From Cloeon dipterum (Eukaryota; Arthropoda; Insecta; Ephemeroptera; Baetidae): DNA of 64,000 nt. Numbering within the stretch: position 1 is the first letter of the stretch; each line of letters begins with the position of its first letter. A program made the translations under genes and the position numbers. Where the stretch lies: positions 18,931,681-18,995,680 of the forward strand of contig NC_088786.1 of NCBI RefSeq assembly GCF_949628265.1. Direction: 5' to 3'. Of the stretch, positions 22,962 through 35,936 are shown in pieces. The notes under the pieces were generated by a model. That model was not told the origin of the DNA, did no database searches, and saw only the letters and a list, made by a program, of their open reading frames with translations.

Positions 22962-24845
22962 CTACTGCGGATTCAAGTCGCATCTTTCACTCATGCAGAC
23001 AGTGCCTTTAATCAGGTCCGTTGTTGATTCAGCCATGAAAATTCTAAAGTTGATTTCTGTGGGGTCCATGGTGCGTAGAAAATACTTGTGGTATCGCGAG
23101 GATAGCGCCCATAGGCGTTGGCTTTGATCAACCTGAAACAATTACACGTAAGCACCAGATTTCAAGAGTAAATTTTGTATTTCTTACGCTGACTGTGGAA
23201 ATAAACTGCATTGTGTCGTTGTTTTGCGCCAGCCTTGCAATTCTCGTTGGATCGAACGTTTTTCTTGTGTTCCAACAAGCCAAAGCATCGCGGTTGACCA
23301 AACCGAAGAAGAGAATGCCATTTTTGTCCATGTCGTATCCTGCGCTCTGTCCAGGTCGCGGCTGAGAGCCTTTGATGAAGTCCGTCGGTGAGTTGTTGGC
23401 CAAAGACTCATTGCGGAGGACGGAGGTGTTCACCCAGTACTGCTGGTTGCTCGTCAGGGCGGAGAAATAAAGAGTCCTTCCAGCACTGGTGTTCGATTTT
23501 GGCCCTTAACAAGCAAGAGTTTCCCATGAAAAATGCAAATTAGGATATGGGGATTCGAGGTAAAAAATTTACCGAGGGCCAGTCCGATGACGCCGTCCAT
23601 CAACTCAAAATTTTCGCCAGCAACGTAGATGGTGCCCTCTTCAGGTGAAGGGTACATAGTCTTGTCAGTAACCCTCCACGCTTTATTCGCTTTTAAATCA
23701 TATACGATCAGGGCAAATCGTCTGTTGTCAGCTATGTAGAGCACTGCGTCGTTGTGTCTTCCACAGGTACCATTGGGGTACTCGACCTCGATATTGGCAA
23801 ACGAAGAATCTTCTTTCAGGGCACCCTAATAAAAAATATTATTGCTGCAAGATGAGCAGATAGAGGCAATTGATATGCAAACTCACTGATGGCAAGTAGA
23901 GAGTTTGAAGGATTCTATCAGTGTTGAGGTCGATGACAGTCACTTTAGGGTTGCAGTATTTCCGGCCGGCGGCGACACCGGAGTCTACTAACCAGAGTCT
24001 GTTGCACTCGTCCACCTTGACCCTGAGTGTTGAAACGATGCTGTTGCAGCCACTGCCCAATCTGTTTAATTCCCAGCTCGGGTAGGGCACCAACAGGGGA
24101 GACGTCGTGTTACTGGGGAAGCGCACGTACGCCAAAGTAGCAGGCACACCGCTTCTCCAACGGGGAATGGCCAGAAAGATGCGGTCTCCGGCAGCCTGAG
24201 AAACGATTTTTAGGGTTTAGCAAGTTTTGGAAGATTAATTCTTAGCTGCGTAATTAATTCTCAGCTAGGAGCTTTGTTCATATTTTATTTTTCAAATATA
24301 TTCCTTTGCTTTTAAATAGATGCGTATATAATCACTTCACTTCAGAAGCAAATTATTTTTAAATGTTACAAACAATTATTAAGTTTTGGAAAATTAATAT
24401 TTCCCATGGACTTTATTCAAATTGCATATAGCTTGCCGCTCTTTATCTTGTTTTATTATCAAAATTGCTGAACGAAACAAGTTATAAGTTCCTTTCATTT
24501 AACACAATAAAGTAATTGTAAGACGTAATATATAGATTATCAAAAGCGCTGAGAGAGGAATAAGAATGAAATGATTTTTATCGTATTATATATCTTCCTT
24601 CAAATTTATAGGTCGTAAAATATACGTACTGCAACGCCAATTGGCACCATGGACAAGTTGGCTACAAAATTGCCGTTGGCGATGGCCTGATTGCGGGCTA
24701 CTTGGGACGGAAACTGAAAGTCCAACTGGCTCCAGTTCAAAACCTCTCGAAGGCTCGGCTGGAATCCTTCGTCCCAAACGCTGCGAGTGTCACCGTTTAC
24801 ACCAACCAGCGCCAAAAGTACGCAGGACAATAGATACAAATACAT
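22962..24845 (-). CDS. yellow/major royal jelly protein family gene A
   Basis: Secreted protein of the yellow/MRJP family (six-bladed propeller; members act in cuticle pigmentation, hormone-linked signalling or nutrition). Exons in transcript order: 24845-24630, 24195-23887, 23825-23573, 23504-23188, 23132-22962; phases 0, 0, 1, 0; 421 residues. Signal peptide at the start (MYLYLLSCVLLALVGVNG). Family blocks: REVLNWSQLDFQFPS, FLAIPRWRSGVPATLAYV, KVDECNRLWLVDSG, VTVIDLNTD, VLYIADNRRFALIVYDL, AWRVTDKTMYPSP, FELMDGVIGLALG, YFSALTSNQQYWVNTSVLRN, YDMDKNGILFFGLVNRDALA, QRLWALSSRYHKYFLRTMDP, NFRIFMAES, GTVC. The usual NCxGLTSVFRV block has drifted to GCNSIVSTLRV, and VLDTG to LVDSG. A TATA box is at 24901-24908. 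Its nearest neighbour in sequence looks like gene B. Which named yellow subfamily it belongs to cannot be told without a tree. Confidence 0.9.
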
Positions 24846-25801
24846 GTTGAAGCTTCAATGTCTTAAACAGAGTGCGTATAGACCCCTTAGTTCTTAGGCC
24901 TTTATATATTGAAGTCTCGTAGCAACGAACTCAAGTAGAAAATTTTTATATAAAACAAACAATAAAACAGGAAAATACCTGGGTTATATTTGACTCTACA
25001 ATTATAAAACGCTGTCTGCGCAAACTGAATTTCCTGGGATTTTCCTCAAAGCCATAATTTGAGCAAATTAAACGCACTGATAAGGTGGAGCGAAGCTTTT
25101 ATAACATTATTTCAGAAAAACAAACTGGGCTACACAACAACATAAAGTTTTTGCAAATTTACCAAGGCAATATTAAATAGTTATTATTTGATATATAACT
25201 GGATTGTGTACCTAGAAAGGAGCAATAACCAAGTCTTATTCAAATACAAGATTTATGCAATGTACTTCACCTCTGTAACTGTAAAGCAATTTTGAACGAT
25301 TTTGTATTCTTGTTAATTTCACTTGAAAAAGAAAACTAACAGATAAGAAATTTACACGTTCAAAAGAATATAAAATGATAAAAGGCTTCATGCAATAATA
25401 ATAAATTGAGAGTAGTGTAATTTAAAAGTACAATATCTGACATTTTTATTTAAAATTCGGTTTCAAATCTAAAAAAGATTCACAGTTGGAAATGCCGTGC
25501 GCACAAACAAAGCAGTGCCATAAGAGCTCATATCGCACTACTTCTAATTTTGATTATTGGCATATTAAAATAATAATAATAATCCTGAGCACGCTTAATT
25601 AATTTTAAACTTCGTTGTTCAACCTCAGTGGACGATCGAGTACCAATACGATCCATCAGGGTTGACAACAATGGTCGAGCGGGCGGCGCGGGGCGTGGTG
25701 TGTGAGCTTTCAGGGCTCCAAGAAGTGTCAGAGTCGAAGCCCCACCAGCGACGGGGACTGGGCTGCGTGGGGAAGCGCCACCGCGAACGCCCTTGCACAC
25801 G
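24846..25801. other. spacer between yellow genes A and B
   Basis: AT-rich, with the promoter of A. A G+C-rich patch at about 25660-25800 lies directly downstream of the stop of B (25802) and is probably its 3' UTR. No other gene seen. Confidence 0.4.
24901..24908 (-). promoter_or_regulatory. TATA box of yellow gene A
   Basis: TATATAAA on the minus strand, 56-63 bases upstream of the ATG at 24845; consistent with a start site about 30 bases downstream and a very short 5' UTR. Confidence 0.6.
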
Positions 25802-28487
25802 TCATGGCCTAAACACCAGCTGCTGTGGTGCGTTAAAGTTTGAGGCGTCGTTGGCGCACACCGTGTCTTTGATCAGCTCAGTGGATGACTCGGCCATGAA
25901 GACGCGGAAATTCACGTCTCGGGGGTTCATCGTGCCGGAGAAAAAGCTTTGGAAGCGACTGGAAATGGCCCATACGCGCTGCCTCTTGTCAACCTGTAAC
26001 CAAAACATTATTTGTTGTTAAACTCAAAAAAACTCAAAAAAATTCCTTTGAGAAATGGACATTTTTGATTTGCTTATATGGAAAAGCTACAGTTCTTGCT
26101 GACTTTACCGTTTACACGCATCAAATCTGTCGTCACTACACTAAAAACATTGAAAGGCGAGAACTGTAACTTTTCCATAGTCATAGCAATTGAAAATTTA
26201 ATTTAATTATACAGGAAGAGATGAACAATAGAAACTATTGAAGCATTGGTTTTTAATTCGTCTCTCAGCAAAATTTTTAATTTTAAATAGATAAATAATC
26301 ATCACTAAATGAATTTCATAATAAATTTGGAAATGCGCAAGTCAAATTTCTATAGAGAAAATTGAAACTTACAAATCATTACATTTTTTAGACTGATTCG
26401 TTCGTTTTTTGTATAAATTAATTTTAAAAATTGAAACCGCGATCCAGGATCTTATTTAATTTAATTTTAAGGCACTACACTTACGCTGACAGTTGCAAAA
26501 AATTGCATCGTCTGGCTGTTTTGGGCTAGTTTGGCGATGTTCCTAGGCTCAAACGACTTTCTCGTGTTCCAGCAGGCCAGCGTGTCTGAATTTACAAAGC
26601 CGAAGAATAGCACCCCGTTTTTGTCCATGCCGCTGCCTGCACTCTGGCCGGGGCGCATTTGGGTGCCTGTTTGGAACGCCAACGGTTGACTGTTAGCCGC
26701 GGATTCATTGCGAAGCACGGAGGTATGCACCCATCGCTGTTGAAAACTGCTCATGGCCGAGAAGTAAAGTGTTCTTCCGCGTTGGTCTAAATTTGGTCCT
26801 GAAGAAAATGGAAATTTTTGTTTAAAAATGTGTTTGAAAAAGTGACGAAAAACTTGTCTCTGCTCTGATCATTGCACATTAATAAGCTAAAGGTTTTGTA
26901 AAAATATCTTTATTAGTAACGCTAAAGCGCTCCCGTGTTCCACTTACCAGACCAAAATGATCTGAGTGTCATTAAAAATTTCTTTTAACTATACGGCTAT
27001 GAATTTGATCAGATCGACTAAACTCCCATGAATTTGTGGAATTTGAAGAAATTTCAAACACCTATAAAACCATGAAAATCAGCCTAAAACTATAAATTAT
27101 GTATTTTGTTGTTCTGAATGTGAGAATGTATGGGGCATGGTTGCTATTGATCCGCAATAAAATTACTTTTTGAATCTAAAACTAACTAAACACAATCTTA
27201 AACTGTTTGAGTCGAATAATTAAATAAAAATAAAACTGCAAAAGTTTCGCCCTGTGTTGTTTTCTAAATTTTAAAATTCTAGGTTAGAATATTCAGTAAG
27301 AGCTTCAAGTTAACTAGGGACTTACATGAAAACTATATATACTAAAAATTGTTTGAATCAACTAAGAAACCGTTTGTTCTGAAAAAGTCTTAAAGTGCCT
27401 TAATTTATTTTTAGAGTAGATGAACGCAATCAAGCGAGCTTATCATGCTTACACACACACACACACAAAAAAGTTTTTTAACGGAAATGTCAACCGCGTT
27501 AGAGTTAAAAATTAAATACCCAAGGCGAGTGCAAGGACGCCGTCCATCAGCTCAAACGTTTCCCCGGCTACATTAAAAGTGCCCGCCTCTGGTGAAGGAA
27601 ACACCGTTTTGTCAGTAACTCTCCATGCTCTATTAGTGGACAGATCAGCCACTATAATGGCATATGTGGTTGTGTCTGCCATATAAACAACAGCATCGGT
27701 CAGTTTGCCGCAATTTCCTTTGGGGTATTCAACCTCAATGGTCACAGGCAGTGAATCTTCCTTCAAAGCGCTCTGTTTCCAAATAAATTTTATTTTCATG
27801 CGTGAATAGAAAATAAATAGTTTTGGCTCACCTGAGGAATTCTGAATCGGTTGATGATCCTGTCTGTTTTAAGGTCGATGGTGACCACCTGCGGAGGACA
27901 GATGCGTTTGCCATCTTCAAAGGAGTTCACGAGTCCGGTGTCCAACACCCACAGCCTGTCGCAATCGTCAACCATGACTCTGAACACCGAGGTCAGACCC
28001 TGACAGTTGCCCTGCCTGTTGAGTTCCCAGCTTGGGTACGGTATTAGCGGAGGCGATCGATTTGTCGAACTCAATTCGACGTAGGCAAGGGTGGCAGGCA
28101 CCCCCTGTTTCCAGCGGGGCATAGCTAAGAAAACTCGATTACCTGCACCCTGCAACAATTACTAGTTAACTCTCAGGGCATGGAGGGACAAAAGGTTCTT
28201 ACAAACACGCTAATGGGAACCATCGAGCCATCAGGAACGAATGATCCGGAGTTGATGGCCTGCTCGCGTGCCCGTTGGTTTGGGTAAACGAAGTCAAGTT
28301 GGGTCCAGCTGAATACTTCTCTGAGGCGGGACTCTCCACTTGACTGGGACTGTTGGTTTTGTGGGGGTCTCGGGGGTCTTTTGATGGCACTTGGGTTCCC
28401 TGATTGTGAGTTGCCCCCATTGTAACTGAAAGCGTGGACACACAGCCCGGCCGCAACTAGGCTAAACAAATGAAGCCACAGCCGCAT
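25802..28487 (-). CDS. yellow/major royal jelly protein family gene B
   Basis: Exons in transcript order: 28487-28203, 28149-27832, 27772-27520, 26798-26485, 25993-25802; phases 0, 0, 1, 0; 453 residues. Signal peptide (MRLWLHLFSLVAAGLCVHAF), then a low-complexity serine/glutamine/proline linker of about 35 residues not present in the other copies, then LREVFSWTQLDFVYPN. Family blocks are complete: FLAMPRWKQGVPATLAYV, GLTSVFRVMVDDCDRLWVLD, PPQVVTIDLKTDRI, AVVYMADTTTYAIIVADL, AWRVTDKTVFPSPEAG, FELMDGVLALALG, MDKNGVLFFGFVNSDTLACW, VWAISSRFQSFFSGTMNP, FRVFMAESSTELIKDTVC. The ATG comes directly after a TTTATGTTTAG acceptor-like string, so the gene probably has a non-coding first exon upstream (see 31688). 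Introns 3 and 4 are longer than in the other copies. Most similar to A by eye. Confidence 0.9.
26077..26179. repeat. inverted repeat in intron 4 of yellow gene B
   Basis: Arms of about 23 bases at 26077-26099 and 26157-26179 are inverse complements with two mismatches (TATGGAAAAGNTACAGTTCT core), separated by 57 bases. It could fold as a hairpin in the intron RNA or be the remains of a small inverted-repeat element. Confidence 0.6.
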
Positions 28488-31400
28488 CTAAACATAAAAT
28501 TAATATACCTTAATTAAATCATTTTAACTTAATAACTGAAACAAATTTTGACGAATTATTTATAAATTAATATTTTTTGCAAGATTTTTTTTTAAAGGCA
28601 TGCATGAAATTCTTTTATTTGTTGCAATAAAATTTCCCTCATTTGATAAAATTTGTAAAATAAAATTTCATTTATTTAAAGAGCCAAAAAGCTTTTGAAA
28701 ATAATTTAGCTAAGACGAACGGGATCACTGAAAGTGACCATGATCGACCTATGAACGGTTTTTGATAAAAGTCTATAGCGCTAACTGGGGCAAAGTTCTT
28801 CGCTGTTGGAAAAACGTTTTTAAAAAACACCCCACTGACCCGAAAATTATTCTATTCATTTAGGGACCTCAAGACGTTGGACTACTTGCCCCCAAAATTT
28901 CAGGCAAATCTGCTGATCCCTGCCAAAAGCGGGCTCACGTATTAATTTTTTCTGCAGTATATCTTATTAATAAGAAATTCAGTGAAAAGGGACCCCGCAA
29001 AATTGCTTCAATAGAATAAATTGGTAAAATCACGATCGCTAATGTGTCGCAATATCAAAGTATGAATGAAAAATCGGCTTGAATTGGCGAGTTGTTGCAC
29101 ATTGACTGAATTGCATTATCCTGTCTTGTCGACAACACACTCTTTTGTCACGAAATCACTGACGAAATTCCTAACGCTTTACTGCGAGAGCAAAAAGACG
29201 ACGAAGTAAATGTGAGGTAAAAAACTGTTTATACCGTTCAGTGCAGGCGCGGCAGCAATACGATTGTTCGTCAACCAGCCATGGCTTACAGTTTTTTCGC
29301 TTTTGCTTTCGCCATTTCAGTATACAAAAGAAAATCGACCAAGTAACACCAAATACGTGCCAAACCATCTATATTTATATTCTATTTGCAGCTCAGTCAA
29401 ATTGCGAGATGATTTGTTAAAAGACAAAATCGACCGTACAGTTTACGTGACTTTCAGATTATTGCACCTCAAGTGCAACCGCGTGGAAGAAAACTAACGC
29501 AACATAACTGCGAACAAGCGTGTGCTCCTGGAACTCCAAAATACTTAATACAATTAAAAGCGATTAAATTTAAAATTAATGGAAATGCTAGCGTCTGTCA
29601 GCTTCCATTCTTTGATTATATTGTGTTTCATTAAGCGTTTTACGACTTTTTCATTTAAGATATTTAGAAAGAAAAAAATTTGATAAAAAGAATTTTACTC
29701 GTATTCTTTCTGTAAATAAATCAAAATCAAATCTAAAAAGTAGCTGAACGTGATCTATTATATGATTACTTTGAGTAATTACCTCAAGAATTGATATGCG
29801 ATCCAAAAATAAATTTTTCCGTGAAGAGCCGATTTAAATTATATTAAATAAACTGATTCACTCACTTAATTTACGATATGGCTATAGAAATAAAACCTGA
29901 TCCGTCAAGTCTTATTCCAACCTTTTCTGTGTTGGATGAGCGTTTTGAGAAGCGAGAAAGTGCACGAATAATTTCGGAATCCAGCTGCTGCGCACACCTG
30001 AAGAGTCGCCGGTGAACTGGACTCAGTCAGACTGAGCACTGTCCCTTTGCGCGCACTCGCAACAAAGAAACTCGTCAGAGCGGATCGTGCGGCTTTTACT
30101 ACATTATTATTGTAATTTTAAAGGAGTGCGCTCTTGATTGACGTGCTGGTGGCAAAAACCACTCTCGCTTACAATAATAAAACAAATCATGAAGCTACTT
30201 TCCCGTTCAAAATCACTGCACGCTAGCTGCGCGTTGAGAGAGAGAAGAAAGATGATGTCAAGATTTCATGCTCCAGTGTCATTGTCAAGATTGGGAGCAA
30301 TTTGCGAGGTTAACTGTTTATGAAAAGTACTGAATTTTTCCAGACTTCATGTAACCACGAAGTAAACAATGTTGAGAAGTGCGGTCATTACGAGTGTACC
30401 ACGTTTTGATCTCGAATTTCCTAACCACGAAAATCCTTGTCCTTGATAGACTGGGAATGTGGTGCAACAATTTTCGAATACATGCTTCCAGCATCATCAT
30501 CAATTTTCCACAAAACAAAACTTAATTCTTAATCAAAATTATTTCTAAGAAAAGCTTCACAAAAAGTTGAGAAAATCATCTTTACTTTTTTTCTTGAAAT
30601 ACACGCACTTTCAAAAAATTCGGAACAAAACTAAAATTCATCCAGTTTGCCGTGTAATTTTGCGAGTTAATCGGCTCTTTGCATGCTTATCAATCGGTGA
30701 CCAATGTCTCTCTGCGGAATATTTATCTCGCCAGACAGAAAATTTAGCTCATATAGTTCGTACGCCATTCAATAGATAGCGATGAAAGAAATCGAAATCA
30801 AGCGAAAAAATCATTTGCATGTTATACAGTTTATTTAAAATTTACTTCAATGAACGACCAACGCATGTTGATCTTAATTGTTGGCCCACATATAAAAGTG
30901 AAATGTATCGTAATGTGTATTTGAATGGATAACTCTTATAAAAAATATTAAATAAATTAAAAATCCGAATACAGTTTATTCCATTGGAAAATTAGCAGTG
31001 CCAATGTAGCGTTATCAACATCTGGTTCCTGGTTTGTTTTCTCTCGGGTCATCGATCTAAACTTTTTGTCCTCCTTTTAGTTATCAAACTCTCAGAAAGA
31101 AAACTGATCGGAGAGGCTCTGAATTGTGAAAAAAAACTAATATTAGAGACAAAAAATTTCACGCCATTAAAATCGCTATCATGACGTCACCTTTCCCGTA
31201 ATCAATTGAAAATCTGTATACTTAGAGCTGTAGAATAAGCATTTTAATGTTTTTCACATTTCTTCATTAATGTCGAGGAAGCAGTGCCCTAGTTTGATAA
31301 ACCGATTCGCAGTTATTTATTTGCTGCCTGCATTATCAAGTAAAAACTTTGGATGTTTTTTTACAAATGAAAAACTTAAAATATACTCATAACTAAATAA

Positions 31401-33583
31401 AATACTTTAATTACGAAGACATCAATTTTTAGTATAAAGAACGTGAATTGTCCAATTAGTTAATCTTATATAATAATTTTAAATTTTGCTCATTAATATT
31501 ATTTAATTACTTATTCATCCTGTTGAAATGATACTAAAATTCTAATTATATAACATATCATCAAAAAATGTATCATTTTACCTAGAGAATTTAAGTTCCC
31601 TGATTAACCTACAAAATTATATTTATTTACCGATATCTAGTAGATTCAAAACTGTTTGAAAGAGTCCCCTTTAAAAACCCATATTACCTGGTTTGTATGT
31701 AGGTTGCGAATGCTGCGAAGAATGCGTGTGTGAAGTAGCGTCTTCCCAGTCCGACGTCGGTGCGTTGAGTGCCCCGCCGACCTCGACCGCTCTCTGCTTT
31801 TTGCGCTAATATAATTGGATAAAATCAGCTGGTGTGGTAGAGGCGGCGAACACTGCCTTTCAAGTAGTTATTCTACTGCAGAAAAAACTCTAAAGGTGGA
31901 GGGAAGGTGCCCAGCGGCGTGATTCCCACAGCACTGCTTGATGGATTCCCGCAGCAGCAAACACAATTATTGGCGAGAGGCATGACGTCATGCAATCGAC
32001 TGAAAAATATGGGTTTTGCTCATCCTTTTGATTAAATATGTTGGCACACGGAGAATAGCCGGAACTGGTTTTTACTGACAGCGTTTGGCGGGCTCATAAT
32101 GCACATACGAAATTACGCCATGGGAATCGTGCTTGTGTGGCACCAAATAATAATATTCCCCGTGATATCTGCAGTGAATTTTCCTCCTGAACTCACTGTT
32201 TGTTTTCAATGCTCTTATAGTTTACAGGAAAGTCTTAAAAGCTGTATAGCTTCCTGTTGTCATCGTGTTATTCCGTATATTTTACCTTGTTTGTGATCTA
32301 TCTTGGATTAAAAGGCTGAGAAATAAAACTGCATCAGCCATGATATACGCCAATGCTTCAATTTGCTCTTTTTTACTAGAACCTTCTGCTCAGCACTTCT
32401 CGTGGGCTAATAGCTCACCTTCATCGCCGAGCGAATAACATGAGGCCCGAAATGGTCGTTGACAAGCATGGGCCCCTTCTTGGAAGTTAAAACCTTGCCA
32501 TTCATGTATCTAATTTCAAAATATTAATTGATGATTGAATATGAAGATACATTTGATATTCTTATTCTATTTATCCCAAAAGATTTAATAATATTTCTGT
32601 TAGTGGACATTTCCGCACTTTCAGAAATTATAAACTTAATTCGTATGAATAAAAGAATAACGTGCACGATACTTAAAAAAAATGAGTTTGAAATTTGATT
32701 TCAGGAGGCAAAAAACATATTAAGACACCTAGAACATCGTTTTTCGAGCGTCTAAAATATATGCTAAGAAAAACCCCACCCCCGAAAAGTGGGGTGAGTT
32801 CCAACCCCAGACTTAGATCTCCCAAAACTGTTTAGCATTATTTAGCAAGTTTATGATTAAATATTCTAGAAATCTGTGCGAATTGATTTTATATTCAAGT
32901 CACCTTGCTTTTTAGATGCAAAAAAGGACATTTTTAAACTTTGAGTGATTAGATCTAAAAAAAAGAAAAAACGAGACGACACCATAATTTATATATGATA
33001 TTTCGTTTGGATTTTAAAATATTTCATTTTTTACGGTGTGCAGATATATTTTGAAATATTTTACCCAATTTATCGACTATGACCTTAGACCTACAAAGTT
33101 GGTCAATCTGACCAAGTTGATGGCACCTAAATTTAAACATTTGATCACATAAAGTTACAATTTACTGCACTCACGATAAAATTTACCATTGTTTAAAAAA
33201 ATATTATGCATAATAAAATATAAGTGGTATTTAAAAAAATATTTTAGGGTTTAACATTGGCTCACTGTGGCAACACCTGCACAAAATTTCATCAAAATCT
33301 GAAGACCAATGCCAAATCTAGATTCAATCATTTCAGTTTTATTTTTCCATACAATAAGTCGATAATGTATTTTGTACTTTTCTCACTATGTACTTTCTAT
33401 TTTTTTTTTAATTTTTGACAAACTGTTTTTTAACATGTATGTACATTTTTTTGGTGAGAATAAACAAGCAATGAATTAAAATGCCTAATTTGTATTTAAA
33501 TGCCTAATTTTTTTATGATTTTGAAACACTAATTCTATTTGAAATTAAACTGAAACTTTTATATCACTGGCCGCAACACAAAA
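28488..33583. other. 5.1-kb region between yellow genes B and C
   Basis: Mostly AT-rich with no supported coding gene. Probable non-coding first exon of gene B at 31688-31800. G+C-richer islands near 29930-30110 and 31700-31950 look like promoter-type sequence. The segment 32930-33330 resembles 59950-60260 in places (CAAAATTTCATCAAAATCT block, GACCT half sites) and may be an old repeat. Confidence 0.4.
31688..31800 (-). other. candidate non-coding first exon of yellow gene B
   Basis: On the minus strand a G+C-rich segment ends in ACCAG followed by GTAATA, a good donor with GT at 31687-31686. Gene B's coding start follows an acceptor-like TTTAG at once, so a spliced leader is expected; this is the best upstream donor I see, giving an intron of about 3.2 kb. 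The 5' end at 31800 is a guess. Confidence 0.35.
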
Positions 33584-35936
33584 TTATTTTCCACGGGCGT
33601 CACAAACAGTGCCCTCAATCGCTTGTTGCACAGATGGACTCATGAAAACCCTGAAGTTGACATCTTTCGGGTCAATGGTCTCCAAAACAAACTTCTGATT
33701 CCTCGTAGAGATAGCCCACACTCTTTCATCATTGTCGATCTGCGTATGAATAGGCGATTTATTTCCATTAATTAATTTAAAATATTTATTCCACTAACCA
33801 CAACGGTGGCGAGAAACTGCATTGCCGTCTTGTCCTGCGCGAGGTAGCCGAAATTCCTCGGTTCAAATGGATTTTTCGAGTTTCAGCAAACGAGAGCGTC
33901 CGAATTGAGCAAGCCAAATATCATAACGCCGTTTTTGTCCATGGCGTAGCCAGCAGTTTGGCTCTGCCTGGACTTGAGGCCCGTCTTAAAAGCATTAGGG
34001 GAATTTTTGGCCTTCTTCTTGTCTCGCAATATCGACGTTTTCACCCAATGCTGCGACTCACCGCCCATCGCCGAGTAATATAATTCACGGTCTCCGTTAG
34101 CCATGCGCGGACCTGAAAAATAAATAATTATTGTGAAATTAATTAAAATAATTGTTTTGACCCAGTTCTTTATAAAAGTTTACTTTTTAGATTATTTTAT
34201 GAAGGAGAAAAATTGTATGTGTTGATACGGCAAAAATAAACAGGTATTTAAATTAATCAATTTAACGTACTTCATCTTCGTTCCTTTAAAACTTCAATCA
34301 TTTTCATAATTAAAAATTCAATTGAGGAAATCGCAAACCTAAAGCTATTCCCATGACGCCATCAATCATGTCAAAGGTTTGTCCGGCAACGTGGAAAGTG
34401 GTCAATTCAGGATTCGGATAGACGGTTTTGTCTGTAACGCGCCAAGCGTCACCGGTGGACATGTCTGCCACGATGATGGAACAAGCCACCGTGTCGGCGA
34501 TGTAGAGGAACGCTTGTTTCGGGTTTTTGCAGTCGCCCTTGGGGAATTCCACCTGTATGTTGACCGGGAGGGCATCACTTTTCACCACGTGCTATGAAAA
34601 ACAGTAAAGAGAGCAATTAGAGAAAATATGTTAATTTATATTTGCCTTGAAAAATAGAATGTCCTCTGTCTCATTGATAGCATTATTTTGGAATGAGGTT
34701 ATTTTTACTGCACGCTATTGATACAGCTTGGAACGCGTACATTTACTTTTTTAATAATATTTTAAAACATTTTAAGTTTTAAATAATTTTGACGCTCCAT
34801 CCTTTTATGCTCTTTACCGGAAATGGGATGATTTAATCTATTAAAATATATTCTGATTATTTTAACAGCTCACGCAACAAAAATATTTATAGTCTCGTTG
34901 AGCTTAATTAGTAGTCATATTGTAGAATTGCAGGAGCTAGATATTTTATTGAACTATGATGTTCCCTAAAATCTAAATTAAATCCATGAGAATCGCAATC
35001 CACCAAGAAAACTATTCAAATTTGACACAATAAACCTTTGTTGTGAACAAAAAAAAAAAATTAATAGGCAGTAACTTCTTATAACATGTCAGAGAATCGA
35101 CTCTAAAAAGATGAGTAAAACCCCTTAAAATTGGCACCAAAACCCAACTTAAAGAGATCAAAACCGTTCTAAAAATTCATCTTTTTTTGTTGAAATAAAG
35201 TTTCTTAATGACAATTTTATTCTTCTGCTAATTAATTTTAGTTTTTTAAGAACATAACATACAAACCTTCGGGAGGACGTATTGCAGGATAACTTTATCG
35301 GTTTTTAAGTCGATTGCCATAACCTTTACAGGGCAGATGCGGTCAGGCACGAGCCAAGAGGGCGACCAACCAGTGTCGATGGCCCACAACCTGTTGCATT
35401 CGTCGATAAACACCCTGAACACCGAGGTCAGCCCTTCGCAGTTGCCCTCCCTGCTCAGCTCCCAGCTGGGATAGGGGTTGAGCCGCGGCGAACGCTCGCC
35501 CTTTGCGTCAGGGTACACGGCGTAGGCCAGGGTTGCCGGCACTCCGCGCCGCCAGCGAGGCAGACACACGAACACGCGATTTCCGGCTGCCTGCAAAGCG
35601 CAAAAACACACGAAAAATCAATTAGCATTATGGCCTCGAACTTGTGCATTCAAGGTTTTCAAATTGTATCCCTAAAGCTTGTTAAATTTAATTTAAATTT
35701 TAAATTAGAATAATATAACTTACGTGAACGCCTGTTGGGTCCATAGCGGACGGCACAAAAGAACCATTTTTCAGGGCTTCCTGTCTCTGCTCCTCACTAG
35801 GGTAGTTGAAATCAAACTGACTCCACCCAAATACTTCCACGACCCGTTGCTTCGCAGGCCCTGCATCTGTTTTCTCTGCTGCGGCGAGCACTGTGCTCAG
35901 CAGAGATAAGAGGCTGGCTAACAGCAACAGCCTCAT
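33584..35936 (-). pseudogene. yellow/MRJP family gene C, interrupted by an in-frame stop
   Basis: Same plan as its paralogue C': exons 35936-35724, 35590-35267, 34591-34339, 34112-33799, 33739-33584; phases 0, 0, 1, 0; a full product would be 419 residues. In exon 4 the codon at 33885-33883 is TGA where C' and C'' have TGG (the tryptophan of DALVCWNS), so the product would end after 339 residues, losing the last propeller strands and the final cysteine. All splice sites still look usable, including a GTTTGT donor after exon 2, and no frameshift was noticed, so inactivation is recent or the base is polymorphic. Signal peptide MRLLLLASLLSLLSTVLA. Family blocks VVEVFGWSQFDFNYPSEEQR, FRVFIDECNRLWAIDTG, AWRVTDKTVYPNPE are intact. 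Very similar to C'/C'', but clearly diverged from them in introns. Confidence 0.8.

Noticed and set aside
27450-27470. Short (CA)n run in yellow gene B intron 3
   Set aside because: Too short to be more than an ordinary simple repeat.
32099-32296. Plus-strand ORF starting MHIRNYAMGIVLV with a hydrophobic N-terminus
   Set aside because: Short, no downstream splice partner and no recognised family; probably chance.
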